From Calonectria ilicicola (lineage: Eukaryota > Ascomycota > Sordariomycetes > Hypocreales > Nectriaceae), in NCBI GenBank assembly GCA_020809705.1, contig CP085833.1:1240001-1304000 (forward strand): a DNA stretch of 64,000 nucleotides. Reading direction: 5' to 3'. The notes beneath the pieces were generated by a model. The model worked only from the letters and a program-made list of their open reading frames with translations. It ran no database searches and was not told where the DNA came from. Of the stretch, positions 12,441 through 23,201 are shown piece by piece. The position numbers and the translations under genes were made by a program. How positions within the stretch are numbered: position 1 is the first letter of the stretch; each line of letters begins with the position of its first letter.

Positions 12441-14310
12441 CTAAAGAAACTCTTTGATTGCCTGGCTGACACCAGCGATGTTTTCATATACGTGCCAGTG
12501 ACCAGTATCCTTAATAACAGTGAGGCGACTGTTCTTAATCCGACTTGCGTATTGCTCGCACAAGCTTGGAGGTGAAACTTTATCTGTATCACCAGTAATG
12601 ATGAGTGTGTCTGCTTTCAGTGCCTCTACATCTAGCTTTTGTGTAGCCCGTGCCAGAGCCCAGCAAGCCTTTGCGTATGCCTCAGGGTCTTGGCTGAGGA
12701 GGCTCAATTTGACGGCGGCGATAGCCACGGGATTTGTCTTCTTCGACTGTGCCGACGTTCCGGCTTCAACAACAGCGTTTACAATGGCATTCATGCCTTT
12801 GGCCCTCACCAGAGCCGCCCGAGCGAATGTGCCATCTGCTGCAGCACTGGGAAGAGGGGATGGCGGTGGTCCAACCAGAATGAGTCTCTTGACCAGACCC
12901 GGGTTGTCCAGAGTGAAACGGAGCGCCATCAAGCAGCCAAGGGAATGAGCAATAAGGATCCCGGGGCTGGATGCTGAGATATTGGCGAGATCGAAGATAG
13001 AACGGATATCTGCCGCCAATGACTCGATTGTTAAGCTGCTGAGTGGATGTGTGGTACTGAGACCGTGTCCTTCAAAGTCGAACAAATGTAGCGAATGAGA
13101 TCTATCCAAAGAGAGATCGGATATGAGAGGAGTCCAATAGTCTTGGGTGCCCCCCAAACCATGCACAAAGACAATATTCTCGTTTCCAGTACCGATAGTT
13201 TGGTAGTTGAGCAGCTTTCCATCAACCTTGGTAAGACCGATCCCAGCGCCAAGTGACTTTCCAGCATTCGTCAAAGGTATCGAAGAAGACTCCTTTACTT
13301 GGCTGAGAGTTGAATTCGCCGACGTAGCAGATGCAATCTTGTTTCGGAGTGTCCCAAGCCCCGTAACAGAAACAGTAACCTCGTCTCCAGGGCTGAGGTA
13401 CACTGGAGGTTTCTTGCCAATACCTACGCCAGCAGGCTTTAGTTGATCAGCATGAGGACGTCATTATATTGCTTAGTAAGTGATTGAATACCGTTCCAGT
13501 GGCAATGACATCGCCGGCCTGAAGAGTCTGGCCCTCAGAGATTGTCTTGATTAATGTTGGAACAGAGAATATTAAATCATCTGTTGTTGCAATTTGTCGA
13601 AGTTCTCCATTAACATGTGTCTGGAGCTGAAGAACAGAGGGCAACTGCTCTTTGGGAACTGCGATCGGACCCTAAATATCTTCTTAGTTCCGAGCCATTG
13701 CACTATGCATCAAAGTCGATAAACCTACAATGGGGCAAAATGTATCGGGTGACTTTCCGAGAAAGAATTGCTTATGATCTCTCTGACGCTCTCTGGCTGT
13801 CATGTCATTGATAATAGTATAACCCCAGACATGTTCCATCGCGCTAGCCTCATCTATTTGGAAACCTGGCTTTCCGATGATCACACCAATCTCTCCCTCA
13901 TAATCGGCTGTTTTTGTGAAAGATGGATGGGGGAAAATTTCTGCTCCATCTGCAATAATACTTGTGGCTCTTTTTGTAAATATGACCGGGTGACTTGGTT
14001 GGTCATTCTTGTCAGAGCTATCAAACCCGGAGCTATTAAACTCTTTGGCGTGTTCCATGTAGTTTTTACCCACAGCAAGGATGTCTCTGCCACTGACCGA
14101 GGGCAAAATAGTTACATCATTGGCCGGGATTAGGTTTCCATCTGCAACAATATTGGATACCCCGGCCTCAATGACCTGATAGAGGTTTGAAACAGGGGTG
14201 CCAGAGCTGAATGACAGAGGCTGGATAGTTTGAGCCGCCAAGTCAAAATGTCCAATATGGGCAGAGCCGATAATAGGGTCGATAAAAGCGACGTAATTTG
14301 AAAAGGACAT
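12441..14310 (-). CDS. Bifunctional protein: FAH-family hydrolase/isomerase fused to an alpha/beta hydrolase
   Basis: Three exons join in frame into one polypeptide of about 580 residues. Residues 1-300 form a fumarylacetoacetate-hydrolase domain: GKNYMEHAKEF (catalytic His/Glu), DYEGEIGVIIGK and NDMTARERQ (metal-binding Glu, Glu, Asp), and LQAGDVIATGT. After a short linker, residues 310-580 form an alpha/beta hydrolase: VFVHGLGGTQDYW (oxyanion region), AHSLG at the nucleophile elbow (Ser), ITGDTDKVSP (Asp) and DTGHWHV (His). FAH enzymes cleave C-C bonds of, or isomerise, ring-fission products; alpha/beta hydrolases split esters, lactones or C-C bonds. The fusion suggests two successive steps on one intermediate, as in aromatic catabolism. 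The second intron joins ATGT to PAGVGIG through GTATTC...CTAAAG with a TACTAAGC branch site. The promoter carries the CGGRGA array at 14493-14549. Confidence 0.88.
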
Positions 14311-14492
14311 CTTTTTTAATGTTGTGTTTTGTTGTCGATTTCCTAGAAAGAGCGGTGCTGGGGGTGGGAGATGTGCAAATTGGGTAATGTCTCCCGGTAC
14401 TCAAATACTCCAACAGTCGTAGGAATTTTACATAGTAAATTTATCGCCTTGGACTCAGTCACTAAAGGTCAAATCGGGGAATAACAGACTCA

Positions 14493-14549
14493 CGGAGAAT
14501 GGGACGGGGAACGCGGAGATGGCGGGGATGAGCGGGGATGAGCGGAGAT
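14493..14549 (+). promoter_or_regulatory. ~10-bp-phased CGGRGAT array upstream of the FAH/hydrolase fusion
   Basis: CGGAGA or CGGGGA units start at 14493, 14505, 14514, 14523, 14533 and 14543, and the last four continue into T. A further TCGGGGAAT unit is at 14474. The array lies about 183-239 bp upstream of the start at 14310 and is inverted relative to that gene. It shares ACGGGGAACGCGGAGA with the amidohydrolase array (other strand). Confidence 0.55.
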
Positions 14550-14846
14550 GGCTGAAGTAACATTGCGCACCTGACCTTCAAACTTGTGCTGATACGAACG
14601 ACTATTACAACAATGTAGCTAGCCATTCCATTCCCAAATTCCCACCCTACTAGGCCTCTCGCCTTTTTATTTGCTCTCGTGTCACTTTCATCTTCACCAA
14701 GATGGTTTCATAAGTTGAATGCAGGGGAGACGTTTGTCGCGCATTGATCAGATAGTTAAATTTGATACCACGAAGATCACAGAAATCATAGCGATAATCC
14801 CGAGAATAAAATTATATTTTCAATTTTGCTATCCTAGATATTGTAA

Positions 14847-17095
14847 TTATCCATCAGAAAGACTTTGATCGCTCAGTATCGAATCCCATCCGGCCCAGTT
14901 TATCATAGACGGGGAAAGCCATTGCTGTGGCTGAAGATTTTCTAAAAAGAGGTCAATGCTATGCGAACCAATCTGTGTTTCTGTAGCAGTGCTCGGATGA
15001 TTCATGGTTTCTTGGTTATTGCTCCCAGGATGCACACACTCATCCCCTATTGGCGTCATACAGGGTGTCTGATGAGTGCTCCCCGAGGGCATTATTTCCC
15101 TGCACCGTTAGCCATGCTTTCCAGAAGGTGCAGTTTCAACGTACAGTAATCTTCTCAAAGCCGGGGTAGCTTTTGTACAAATGCGGCTCAAACCGGATTT
15201 CTCTATTTGAGAAAAGGTATTTATTGAGGCGTAAATGTCAGATAGAACGAGCTCTCGAGTTACCAGATCGAGGTTGTTGCTTGCGCTGCATATATAGATC
15301 AAAAATACCGCTGCGTGAAATGCGTGAAATGATCCAAGTCCATTGTTGTACCATTGATATGGTTTATACTTCTCAGCTTCGTGAAGCATTCGATGAATGG
15401 AGAGCAGGGCTCGCGAGCTGTCAATGCACTTCTGTTTGGAGGCGAGAACTGTTCCTAGTGAGCATTCACCATCAAGATTTCCCATAAATTTCTCCATAAG
15501 GATAGGTCGATGTAGAAGAAGGGTCAGTTGGTGTGAATAACCGAACAGTATTTTCAGATGCACCTCCTGGTGTGCGGATAGAGATGCCACAGACGTGTCA
15601 AGTAGGTATTTCTCGTTGAGTGCATCCTGTTGAGCCTTTATTTCCGCATCTAGCCGAATAACTGCCTCAAAACTAGGCTTCTTCTCATTATTGAAGATAG
15701 TGGTGCAAATCCCATTGCAGAGGTCGTACAGTTTGAACTTTAGAAGTAAATAAGACATTTGTGACGGTCCAGTGTTCGTTAAAGTCAATTCTGTGACCCC
15801 GTGATCAAGTTGTTCATCATCAACATCAAGGGGTGGCTTGACGTTCGAGGTTATGGTTCCACAATCTAGGTTTCCCAATGTTGTGTTTTGAATAGTATAA
15901 AGCATTTGTAACCCGGCCCAACACCTTCTGCGCTCCTCTGCTGCAATGAGGTCAAGTTCAAATGAATCCGGGTCCACATGACAGCCCAGAGACAGAGCGA
16001 TATGTTTTGCCGTTCCAAGAAGAGCCCAGGACTGTCCATGTGTATGGTTTATGCCATATATTAGAATAATAAGCGTTTGGAGCGTAAACATGTTGTGTCT
16101 CCACAGGTAGTTATCGGCTTCTAAACATTTCATTGCTGCAGACCTATAGCGACCCACGAGAATGGACATGTTTTCAGAGGATGTCTTGCAACGCCCCAAA
16201 TCTTTGAGCAACGGGTTTTCAGTTTGAACAGCAGATATTGCAACACTAAGGAGGGAGAATAGCAAAGCCAACCATGATAATGGCACTTTATCTGGCTCTT
16301 CACGAAACTTTGAATACATTGATTCAAATGAAGGGTCATGTAAAATATGGAAAAGCTGTCAGGATTGGTTTCAGTAACCTTGGGTGGAGTACATCCGATC
16401 GGATAGTGGTCAGGGGAGATACTAACAGGCGCGTAAACGTTAAAAAAGATCCCTTTTAGCTCATCGCAGGCAGAGACAGGTGGGAGTAGGCTAAGGCAGT
16501 CTGCGATATCGACTTTGGTGGATTGCCAAGGTATGTCGGCTTCATCCTCTTCAAAATCTGCATGGGTACTACTAAAATGAGGATTTGCGGCGAGTATCGA
16601 TGACCATCTTGAGAACGACGGTTGATATCGTTCGTGTCCAGATTTTGATCGAACCAGACTCCCAGGTTGCATTGTCGATGAGTGAGTCGACATCTCAAGA
16701 GTGGATAAGCGGTCTTGTCCCAACATAAACATACTATTCGAGGCGCAGCCAGGATACAAATTCGTCTCCGGTGATGGTAAATGAGATTCAAAGTTAATGG
16801 TGTGAGAAGTAGACGCCTCTGCACCAGCACTACAATCATTTCGACCTTCGAGCAGCCGTTCAAGTTTATTAATGCGTTCGAGGAGTGTGACATTGTCCGC
16901 CCCTTCCGGTTTGTACTGCGGGCGCTGTCGTTGGTACAAGTCTCTGAGATATACGCACTCTCGAGGTGGAATACCCCGTCGCACACATGTTTCGCACGGC
17001 CCCTTGTTGCGGTTGGTATTCCGAGGACACCGAATCTTTCTCTCCCGACATGGCTCGCAGCTAAGTGGCATACGGCGGTTCGTAACTGGTGGCAT
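14847..17095 (-). CDS. Zn2Cys6 transcription factor
   Basis: Three exons encode about 720 residues. The N-terminus holds a complete binuclear zinc cluster, CEPCRERKIRCPR ... GPCETCVRRGIPPRECVY, at residues 13-48. It is followed by a basic linker and a short coiled coil (ERINKLERLLEG). The Fungal_trans domain follows (LFHILHDPSFESMYS, PLSWLALLFSLLSV, SWALLGTAKHIALSLG, EERRRCWAGLQMLY). Intron 1 (16356-16426, GTTAGT...GACAG) restores the frame between APL and FHILHDP. Intron 2 (about 15096-15137, GTACGT...CTAAC...GCAG) links LRRLL to EIMPSG. It sits between the FAH fusion and the divergent MFS gene, and all three promoters have CGGRGA units. It is therefore the best candidate for the pathway-specific regulator of this block. 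Its own promoter has two CGGGG units at 10-bp spacing, which would allow autoregulation. Confidence 0.9.
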
Positions 17096-17255
17096 ATCTG
17101 CTGCGAGCTGGGGGAAGACAAGAGTGAAAATTTCGAATCGACTGAAGAGTTAGTCGCGGTTGGGGTGGAAAAAGGTCCAATTACTCAAACGAAGCCAAAG
17201 GCTCCCCTAGCACAGAGCGGTCAGGTAGTTAATCCTTTCCATCCAAGTGGACTCC

Positions 17256-17270
17256 CCCCGCATTTCCCCG
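17256..17270 (-). promoter_or_regulatory. Two CGGGG units 10 bp apart upstream of the Zn2Cys6 factor
   Basis: On the minus strand, CGGGGAAATGCGGGGG places two CGGGG cores exactly 10 bp apart, about 160-175 bp upstream of the start at 17095. It is a shorter version of the arrays at 4745 and 14493. Confidence 0.4.
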
Positions 17271-18023
17271 CTGTTTGTGATCTCTTGGCAGAAAAATAGC
17301 ACTCAGTGCCTCTCAATCGGTCCCAATTCCCCTCTTTTGTGAGCGCTAGTCAGCTCATAGTTCAGCTCAAGTAGCACTGTAGCATTGGTACACATTAAGT
17401 ACCAACCAGTAGATTTCGTAGGCATAGTTATGGTGTGAATTGCTGATCGCATGTTCGGTTTGGTTGGCTTCGCCATTAAGAGTCGATAGCTTAAATTTGG
17501 CTCAATACATCCACTGATATATCTCGGAAAGTTCATCTAGATCGGTTAGACTTAAGCACTGGGCTAACTTTGTCACTCAATGGACTGAGAATGCAAGACC
17601 AGACCAATAGACTACAGTGGAAAATGAGATGGAAAATATTCAAGGCCTGAACAAGGAATCCGAGCCCAGATACCCTATACATGGCGTGCCTTTTATCCAG
17701 GACAGATATTTTGTGATTAGCTGGGGTCGTCACTATAATGTCACCAAAACAAAAAGAGAATTGAGAAGTGCTCGTCTAACATTCACTCCATCATTATGCA
17801 TGATTACTCATGTCCGGCGCATCACTGGATCTCTAGCATATGAAATTGATCACAGGTTGCAGTTGCTTATTAGCACAGCAGCCACTGGGTATATCTTAAC
17901 AAGCCGTGGCTTGCACAATTTTATCGTTGCTTCATTCTGTTCAACAAGAACAACTGTTTATTGCACTGTGGATAATCGAAAAAGATTGATTAGTCTCCCT
18001 CACAGGTCAAATCGCTCTGGGCA

Positions 18024-18061
18024 TGGGGTAACGGGGATGGCGGAGATAGTGGGGATCTCCG
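18024..18061 (+). promoter_or_regulatory. ~9-bp-phased CGGRGAT array upstream of the MFS gene
   Basis: Units TGGGGTA (18024), CGGGGAT (18032), CGGAGAT (18041) and TGGGGAT (18050) follow each other at 8-9 bp, and ATCTCCG (18055-18061) adds an inverted copy. This lies about 390-420 bp upstream of the proposed MFS start. Confidence 0.5.
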
Positions 18062-18447
18062 TTTAACCGAGGCCACCATGACCAAGCTGACACTAGCGGA
18101 AATAAAACCAGTCCGTGTGGAGGACGAGAACGGGTTAGCTTACGGCACTAGTATCACGCTCAGGGCCAGGTCAATTACAAAGGCCTCTGTGTTTGATAGT
18201 GGACAAGAGATCAGGGGAACAAGTGCCCCCACTCATTTCCTAGTTGACGCGATGGCGACATCAGAAAAAAAAAACATTTTGCTAGGAGGGATGGTGGCAC
18301 AGTTATCGTCCTTTGCAAGCACCTGTCTCTACGCTTGAACGCCCAAAGACGGCTCCGAGATCGATCCCAGCTAGTGCTCAAATAGGCGATATTAGCCTGT
18401 GCCCCTGCTTGATTAGATCTGGAACACTGCAACCGATCTGGGTATCC

Positions 18448-19965
18448 ATGGATAGCCAAGCATCGCCGACCGAACACAAAGTGCATGATGACAGTGCAGT
18501 CATAAACCGCTCTAAATATGATAGGTACTGGGTTCACCGTGTTCTGACACCCGAGAATTGCCGATGGGACACCAAGTCTCCGCCCGCCTTCACGAATGGC
18601 CTCTGCTTACTCTACGCAGTGGTAAGTGCTGGGTCGTGACGACGAGGCATCATGCTAACCAGCTGGCTTCAACCCTAGTCTACTGCTTTCACTGTCGCGA
18701 ATCTGTATTACAACCAACCAATTCTCAACAAAATCGCCGAGACATTTGATGTTAGCTATGAAACCTCGTAGCAAGTTTCTACGTTATCCCAGTCTGGCTA
18801 TGCTGCGGGGCTCGTGTTTGTTCTCCCGCTTGGAGACATACTAGAAAGGCGACTCTTCATCATTGGTCTGGTGTTTTTTACTGCTACTTTGGTAAGACGA
18901 ATCTCAAGCCCGCTTGGAATTCTTGAAACTAATTTGTTACCTTAATTTAAACATAGTGGATAGGGCTTTGCATCACGGATAACTTTGCAGCATTTCAAGC
19001 TATTTCTTTCATCTGCAGTATGACGACGGTGACTCCTCAGCTCATGGTCCCTCTTATAGGTGATTTTGCCCCCACACGTCGGAAAGCAACAAATCTTGCC
19101 ATTGTAGTCTCCGGATTGCTTTGTGGTGTTCTGATCGCCAGGGTCTTGTCTGGCGTTATCGGCAATTACACAAACTGGCGAAATATTTATTGGGTCGCCT
19201 GCGGCATACAGTATTTGCTTGCACTCCTTTTATTTCTCTTTTTACCAGATTATCCATCCACAAACCCAAACGGCCTCACTTACTTCCGTGCTCTTTGGTC
19301 AATACCATATATGATGGTGACCGAACCGGTCCTTGCACAGGCTTGTATCATTGTTTTTCTCTTGTCTGGAGTGTTCACTTCCTTTTGGACTACATTGACA
19401 TTTCTGTTGGCATCGCCACCTTATGAATATTCATCATTACAGATCGGGCTTGTCTCTCTTATTGGAGTTGTCATCATTGTCGTTATTCCGTTTGTCGGCT
19501 CAGTTGTTGATCGCTTTGAACCTTTGTTGACTGCGCTGGTGGCCCAATTGATCGCGCTAGTCAGCGCGATTATTGGCACATTTATTGGCGGGTTCACGAT
19601 TGCTGGGCCGATTATTGAGGGTATAGGGATTGACGTCGGATATCAGACCGTTCAAGTTGCCAATCGAGCAGCTGTGTTCAACATCAATCCGAAGGCCCGA
19701 AACAGGCTCAATACAGCTTATATGGCCTGCGCATTTGCTGGACAATTGACTGGTACAGCGGTGGGAAACAGGCTATATGCACACGGCGGATGGAAATTAA
19801 GTGGTTACTATAATAGTGAGTGTATACCAACATGAACCGTTAGGGCACCTTCACTAAAACCTCGCAGTTGGTCTTGCTGGAGCATCCATCGCGTTTGCGC
19901 TGCTTCGTGACCCGAATGAAAGTGGCTGGATAAGTTGGAGAGGGGGACTTAAGGTGCGAAAATAA
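18448..19965 (+). pseudogene. MFS transporter (12-helix, drug/metabolite efflux type) with one premature TAG
   Basis: The MFS sequence starts MDSQASPTEHK and reaches the membrane region as CRWDTKSPPAFTNGLCLLYAV. After an intron (18622-18678) it continues STAFTVANLYYNQPIL. A TAG at 18769-18771 interrupts the frame between SYETS and QVSTLSQSGYAAG. Downstream everything remains in one frame through PLGDILERR, two clean introns (about 18892-18957 and 19816-19867) and the end WRGGLKVRK. Family hallmarks include FTVANLYYNQP and the QAGYAAGL-like segment of helix 2. No alternative splice site removes the stop. Either the gene is a young pseudogene, or the stop is read through or is a sequencing error. 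The promoter array links it to the neighbouring regulator, so it was probably the import or export step of that module. Confidence 0.75.
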
Positions 19966-20255
19966 ACTTGGAGGGATATAGATGTGGTAATATTATGGAT
20001 ACATGGTCGACTTGATGATATACTCTTAGATCAAAATAAGTCTAGAGTGGTATAAATAAATAGTCGTTGAATATCCATCTCTATTAACTATCTCAGTTCA
20101 GTTTGGTCTCCTAATAGAGCAAAAAATCACCGCATCAGCATGCTTCAGGAGGTTTGATATGAGAATGTACATGGATGGATTGCATTTCTAATGTATTTGA
20201 TAGCTTGAATATTCTACATCTTGTCCTTTGGACCACCCCGAGCACCAGAAACCTC

Positions 20256-22558
20256 TCAAGACAGGTCCATTGAACCCTAAAGCTTATTAGATCAAAGGTG
20301 ATAAACAAATAATGCGTGACTTACGTAGTTGGGCCGTGAGGCCATTGCCTCCTTGTAATATTGATCTACTTGTTTTAACCTCTTTGCATTTCGAGGAACC
20401 ATATTGATTGGCATCTCAACTCCGGCGATTCCAGGAACATAGTGGGGGAAGTCCTCCATTTGAATGGGAAACTTGGCTCTCTTGGCGGGCTTGATATCCA
20501 GTGCCCAGACAATGCGCATAATGGCAATGGCGAAGGATCGCTCCGCAACATGCATGCCAGGACCTATTGAAAATTAGCTTCAGTTTGTGCTGCACTGGAT
20601 CAAGGTCTCTATTTATACATGTTCGGCGACCAATTCCAAATGCAAAGTGATCTCGGTCATTCACGTCCTTTGAATTGGCGCTCTCTTGGGGCTAGAAATA
20701 TATTAGTGAAATGTACAAAATTGGGCTGCGGGATTCATACATTGGTGAGGTCGCCTTCAAAGCGAGATGGTCTAAAAACTCTGGGATCTTCGTAAACGCT
20801 CGGATCATGGCCAATCGCCCTATCATTGCGAATTAGTAAACAATGTGAGAGAGATCCATGATTCACATACCACGCATTGAGCTTCAAAATGGAATTTTTG
20901 GGGATGACATAACCATCAAACTGCAAATCTTTATTTGTGTTGTGTGCAAGCATGCCGAGTGAAATCGGGGGTCGCATTCGCCAGACTTCCTTCATGACAC
21001 AGCGAATGTACGGAATATCCTTGAAGTCCGTCCACATGGGCAAGCGGTCTCCACAGTGATCATCTGAAATTTGAGAAATTGTCAGCGAAATCTATACTCA
21101 ATAATGGATTGGAAAGCTACTTACCGATAATCTTTTGTAACTTCTTGAACTCCTTTGGGTTCTCCAACATTAGCTCCATGAAGGCCCAGGCTGCCATGCG
21201 ACTCTAGCATCATTATTAGCCAGGGCATCATCAGTTATCTAGCTTGCAAGTGTCATACCGTGTCCGAAGCTCCCAAGACGAGTTGGAGTGCCAAATAAGC
21301 CGCCTCTTCTTCAGAAGACGCCCCACCAAGTTTGTCATCCTGCAGGATTCGGGTCAAGAAGCAGTCCGGAGCGCGACCTTGTGCGACAAGGGTTTTCAGG
21401 TACTTTTGCCAAATTTAGTCCTTGTACTACTAAGTATCACAGGGGTAACCTACTTTAACTCGCTCCATGGACCACTTCACATCTCGATTAAATCGGACGT
21501 CGCCCTCAAGTTGAGACTTGCGGAACCAGTTAGGCAGCTGATCAAGAATAGGGAAACTGTGGACTAGCTCGGCGCCAGGGTTAATTGCTGTTTTAAGTTA
21601 GAATAAGATGGAATTTTAACAGCATGCTAGACACTAACAATCAATTTGTGCCGCTCCGGTCTCTGCAGGGATGCAAGTCAGCATGGACAATTTAAGGAGG
21701 AGTGGGGCAAAATACCAAACAAATAGTCAATGCTGGGGCTAGAGGAGTCTTTGATCTGCCAAATCATCAGTCTCGTCACCTCTCAGGGCCATCAAAGATT
21801 GTACTTCAAGTCCAAACAGTTGAGTAGTGAATGTGCTGTAAATATATCGCCCCATTTTATTCCAGAGGTCCTGTTTATCTGTACCACCGAGTGGATCGTG
21901 GGCGACTTCATGCAAGAACTTGAGGGCCTCGAATTCGAGAAACCTGAAAAGATGGAATAATCAGCACTACTATCTAATTAGAAATTATGTTTTGGACTTA
22001 CGGCACTCCCTCTTCTGCCCTACCGACACTAGTCAAGTTTAGATTCGTCATGCGTCTCTGGTCCTATTTTGGGCGTCAGTTCTGTAACTCATGAAATTAG
22101 GATGGGCACCCTACCTTCCATAAGCGTGAGCTTGAATTGAGGAATAGCATGTTCCAGCTACCACAAATGTGCTTAGTTGGGATGATCCATGCACCTGGGC
22201 GGTCAGAAGAAACCGCGGCATTCGTATCCATCAAAGCTTTGGCGGCGCGTCGACTGTTGACGTAATACTCATCTTCGATTCCAGAGCGGACCAACATAAC
22301 GTCGCCATGTTCCCTTGCCCATCCCTCGAACAAAAGGTGGAGCCGCTTTTCCTTGGCAGCTTTGATGATATCCACAATATTGCCAATCAGTGGTAACCCT
22401 TTTGGGCCGGGGGGTCGGTTTTTGGTTGATGCATTAAGCCCGAAAGTCCGGATGACGACGTACGCCACAACCAGCAATAGTATTGCCTTGACCGGGGATA
22501 TCGTTTCACGCAAAAGCTGCAAAGAGAGCAGGCCCGCCGTACTGGACTGGGCATCCAT
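20256..22558 (-). CDS. Cytochrome P450 (N-terminally membrane-anchored)
   Basis: The N-terminus has a membrane anchor (AILLLVVAYVVIRTFG) followed by the proline hinge RPPGPKGLPLIGN. Multiple exons then give the oxygen-binding I-helix GASDTS, the K-helix KEVWRMRP (ExxR) and the heme loop FAFGIGRRTCPG. The heme Cys codon is split by an intron (T|GT) at about 20568-20615. The last intron leads to a very short final exon ending YGSMDLS at 20256. All essential P450 residues are present, so an active monooxygenase of the endoplasmic reticulum is expected; about 520 residues is normal. It is divergently transcribed from a second P450 with a 643-bp shared promoter. The substrate and CYP family cannot be set from sequence alone. 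Confidence 0.88.
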
Positions 22559-23201
22559 CGTGAGGTATAGCTAGGGCTTGGGCAGTTTGCAATTTAGTAT
22601 CGGATAATCAAGCCAGCAAGAGTGAGTTGTATAGTTGGAGTGTTCTTGAGTATTCTGCACATAAATGAAAATACTTGGATCAAGCCACCAAGTCATATCC
22701 CTTGTCTAGAAATATTAGACGGTGAAGGGGATGACTTTTATTGTTGCTTCAATTGGCCATCTCCAAGTCTGTCGCTTCATGGGGGCCACCCGGAACAGCA
22801 GCCGCCGGGCCGAAATTCGCGAATCTGGACGGCAATTGGTCTCTCAATAAGGGATTCGTCTGAAACAGACCAACTTCGGCATCCGACTGGCCCCGCGAAT
22901 CACAATTGACTCCGGGCAGTTGTGACGGATTTTCGGCTTCCGGTTGAAGTTGGGACTGTAAGCGATGATGCACGGACCCACCGCCGATCTGCATCCGTGA
23001 CGTTTTGGGATGAAGCGACATGTTGTGTATAGCCACGAGCATACATGTGGTATATAAGGAGAAAACGTAGCCCTTCAATCTATTTCATCCAAAATCAAGT
23101 CAAACTTCTTTTACGACTGCTCCAAAATTCTCCCATCTTTCTTTCTTTTTTTAATCCTCAATTTCCCTCGATATCCTCAACATTAGCTACACACTATCAC
23201 C
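22559..23201. promoter_or_regulatory. Bidirectional promoter between two P450 genes
   Basis: A 643-bp divergent region. It contains two near-identical palindromic CGG-N3-CCG elements, CGGCATCCG at 22877-22885 and CGGCTTCCG at 22934-22942, each preceded by T. A TATA-like GTATATAAGG occurs near 23049, followed by a pyrimidine-rich leader and CACCATG at the plus-strand start. The CGG half-sites suit a Zn2Cys6 dimer. Which regulator binds is unknown. Confidence 0.45.

Larger units (their letters stand above)
17096..18447. other. Divergent promoter region between Zn2Cys6 factor and MFS gene
   Basis: This 1.35-kb region holds the CGGGG pair at 17256-17270 near the regulator and the CGGRGAT array at 18024-18061 nearer the transporter. 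Short ORFs on both strands (for example 17617-18066 and 18078-18338 on plus) lack recognisable domains. Confidence 0.5.

Noticed and set aside
15108..16319. Starting the Zn2Cys6 protein at 16319 as a separate gene without a zinc cluster
   Set aside because: A 71-bp intron (16356-16426) joins it in frame to the exon with the complete zinc cluster.
17303..18338. Several 60-150-codon ORFs between the regulator and the MFS gene
   Set aside because: No domain, no good start context and no splice continuity. The region is a divergent promoter, and the ORFs overlap on both strands.
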